This document shows positions 63,944 through 64,000 of a stretch of DNA of 64,000 nucleotides, in pieces; positions within the stretch are counted from its first letter, which is position 1; each line of letters starts with the position of its first letter. This DNA is from an uncultured Collinsella sp. GTDB taxonomy: Bacteria > Actinomycetota > Coriobacteriia > Coriobacteriales > Coriobacteriaceae. Both the position numbers and the translations under genes were made by a program. The notes under the pieces are model-generated. The model ran no database searches. It was not told the origin of the DNA and saw nothing but the letters and a program-made list of their open reading frames with translations. The stretch lies in contig CAKUFW010000001.1 of the NCBI GenBank assembly GCA_934650975.1, positions 22,564 to 86,563 on the forward strand, written 5' to 3'.

Positions 63944-64000
63944 GGAAGCAAGCAACCGAAAACAAGAGATAGACCGCCAGCACTACACTATTCCGAACCA

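Overview
The window looks like the chromosome of a Gram-positive gut actinobacterium of the class Coriobacteriia, most likely Collinsella or a close relative. This is inference from gene content, not from a 16S gene or a database search. The pointers are giant secreted lectin-repeat cell-wall hydrolases, a dTDP-rhamnose and glycosyltransferase region, a Gram-positive type pel cluster extended with CotH, VTC and DUF4956 genes, moderate to high GC, and frequent GTG and TTG starts.

Bases 1-13616 hold four consecutive same-strand genes, the first cut by the window edge. They encode secreted proteins made almost entirely of ricin-B type (QxW) beta-trefoil repeats, each with a different catalytic cargo: a C39-like cysteine peptidase, an NlpC/P60 domain, a divergent NlpC/P60-like domain, and a GH25 lysozyme plus an Amidase_2 domain. 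A fifth family member survives as a pseudogene at about 14050-14386, next to an IS256-family transposase remnant.

Bases 14610-26796 form a lower-GC surface-polysaccharide region: a Wzx-type flippase, seven glycosyltransferases, a DUF2304 protein and a DUF2142 membrane protein. Bases 26797-31463 are a decayed zone: a TFIIB-type zinc-ribbon pseudogene, a 5'-truncated IS110 transposase, an IS256-family remnant with a striking 20-bp perfect palindrome, a broken class B sortase, and two unrecognised proteins.

Bases 31590-35181 are the GC-rich dTDP-L-rhamnose operon rfbA, rfbB and a fused rfbC-rfbD, closed by a strong terminator. Bases 35340-44104 carry rhamnosyltransferase-like enzymes and an ABC exporter (wzm, wzt). 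Together these suggest a rhamnose-containing glycan built in the cytoplasm and exported by the ABC pair or by the Wzx-type flippase. Bases 44140-49050 hold a scrambled duplication and a minus-strand YfhO/GtrB-like glycosylation operon. Then come a frameshifted second wzt, a tRNA-Arg, and the remains of a Septu-like ATPase and HNH defence pair.

Bases 52378-63509 are eight tightly packed genes: pelD, pelE, a pelA-like deacetylase gene, pelF, pelG, then a CotH lipoprotein, a VTC polyphosphate-polymerase-like protein and a DUF4956 membrane protein. PelD keeps an inhibitory-site RxxD at the canonical spacing before a degenerate GGDEF, which suggests control by cyclic-di-GMP. The window ends with tandem hairpin repeats and a LacI-family gene truncated after its helix-turn-helix, preceded by a perfect LacI/cre-type operator.
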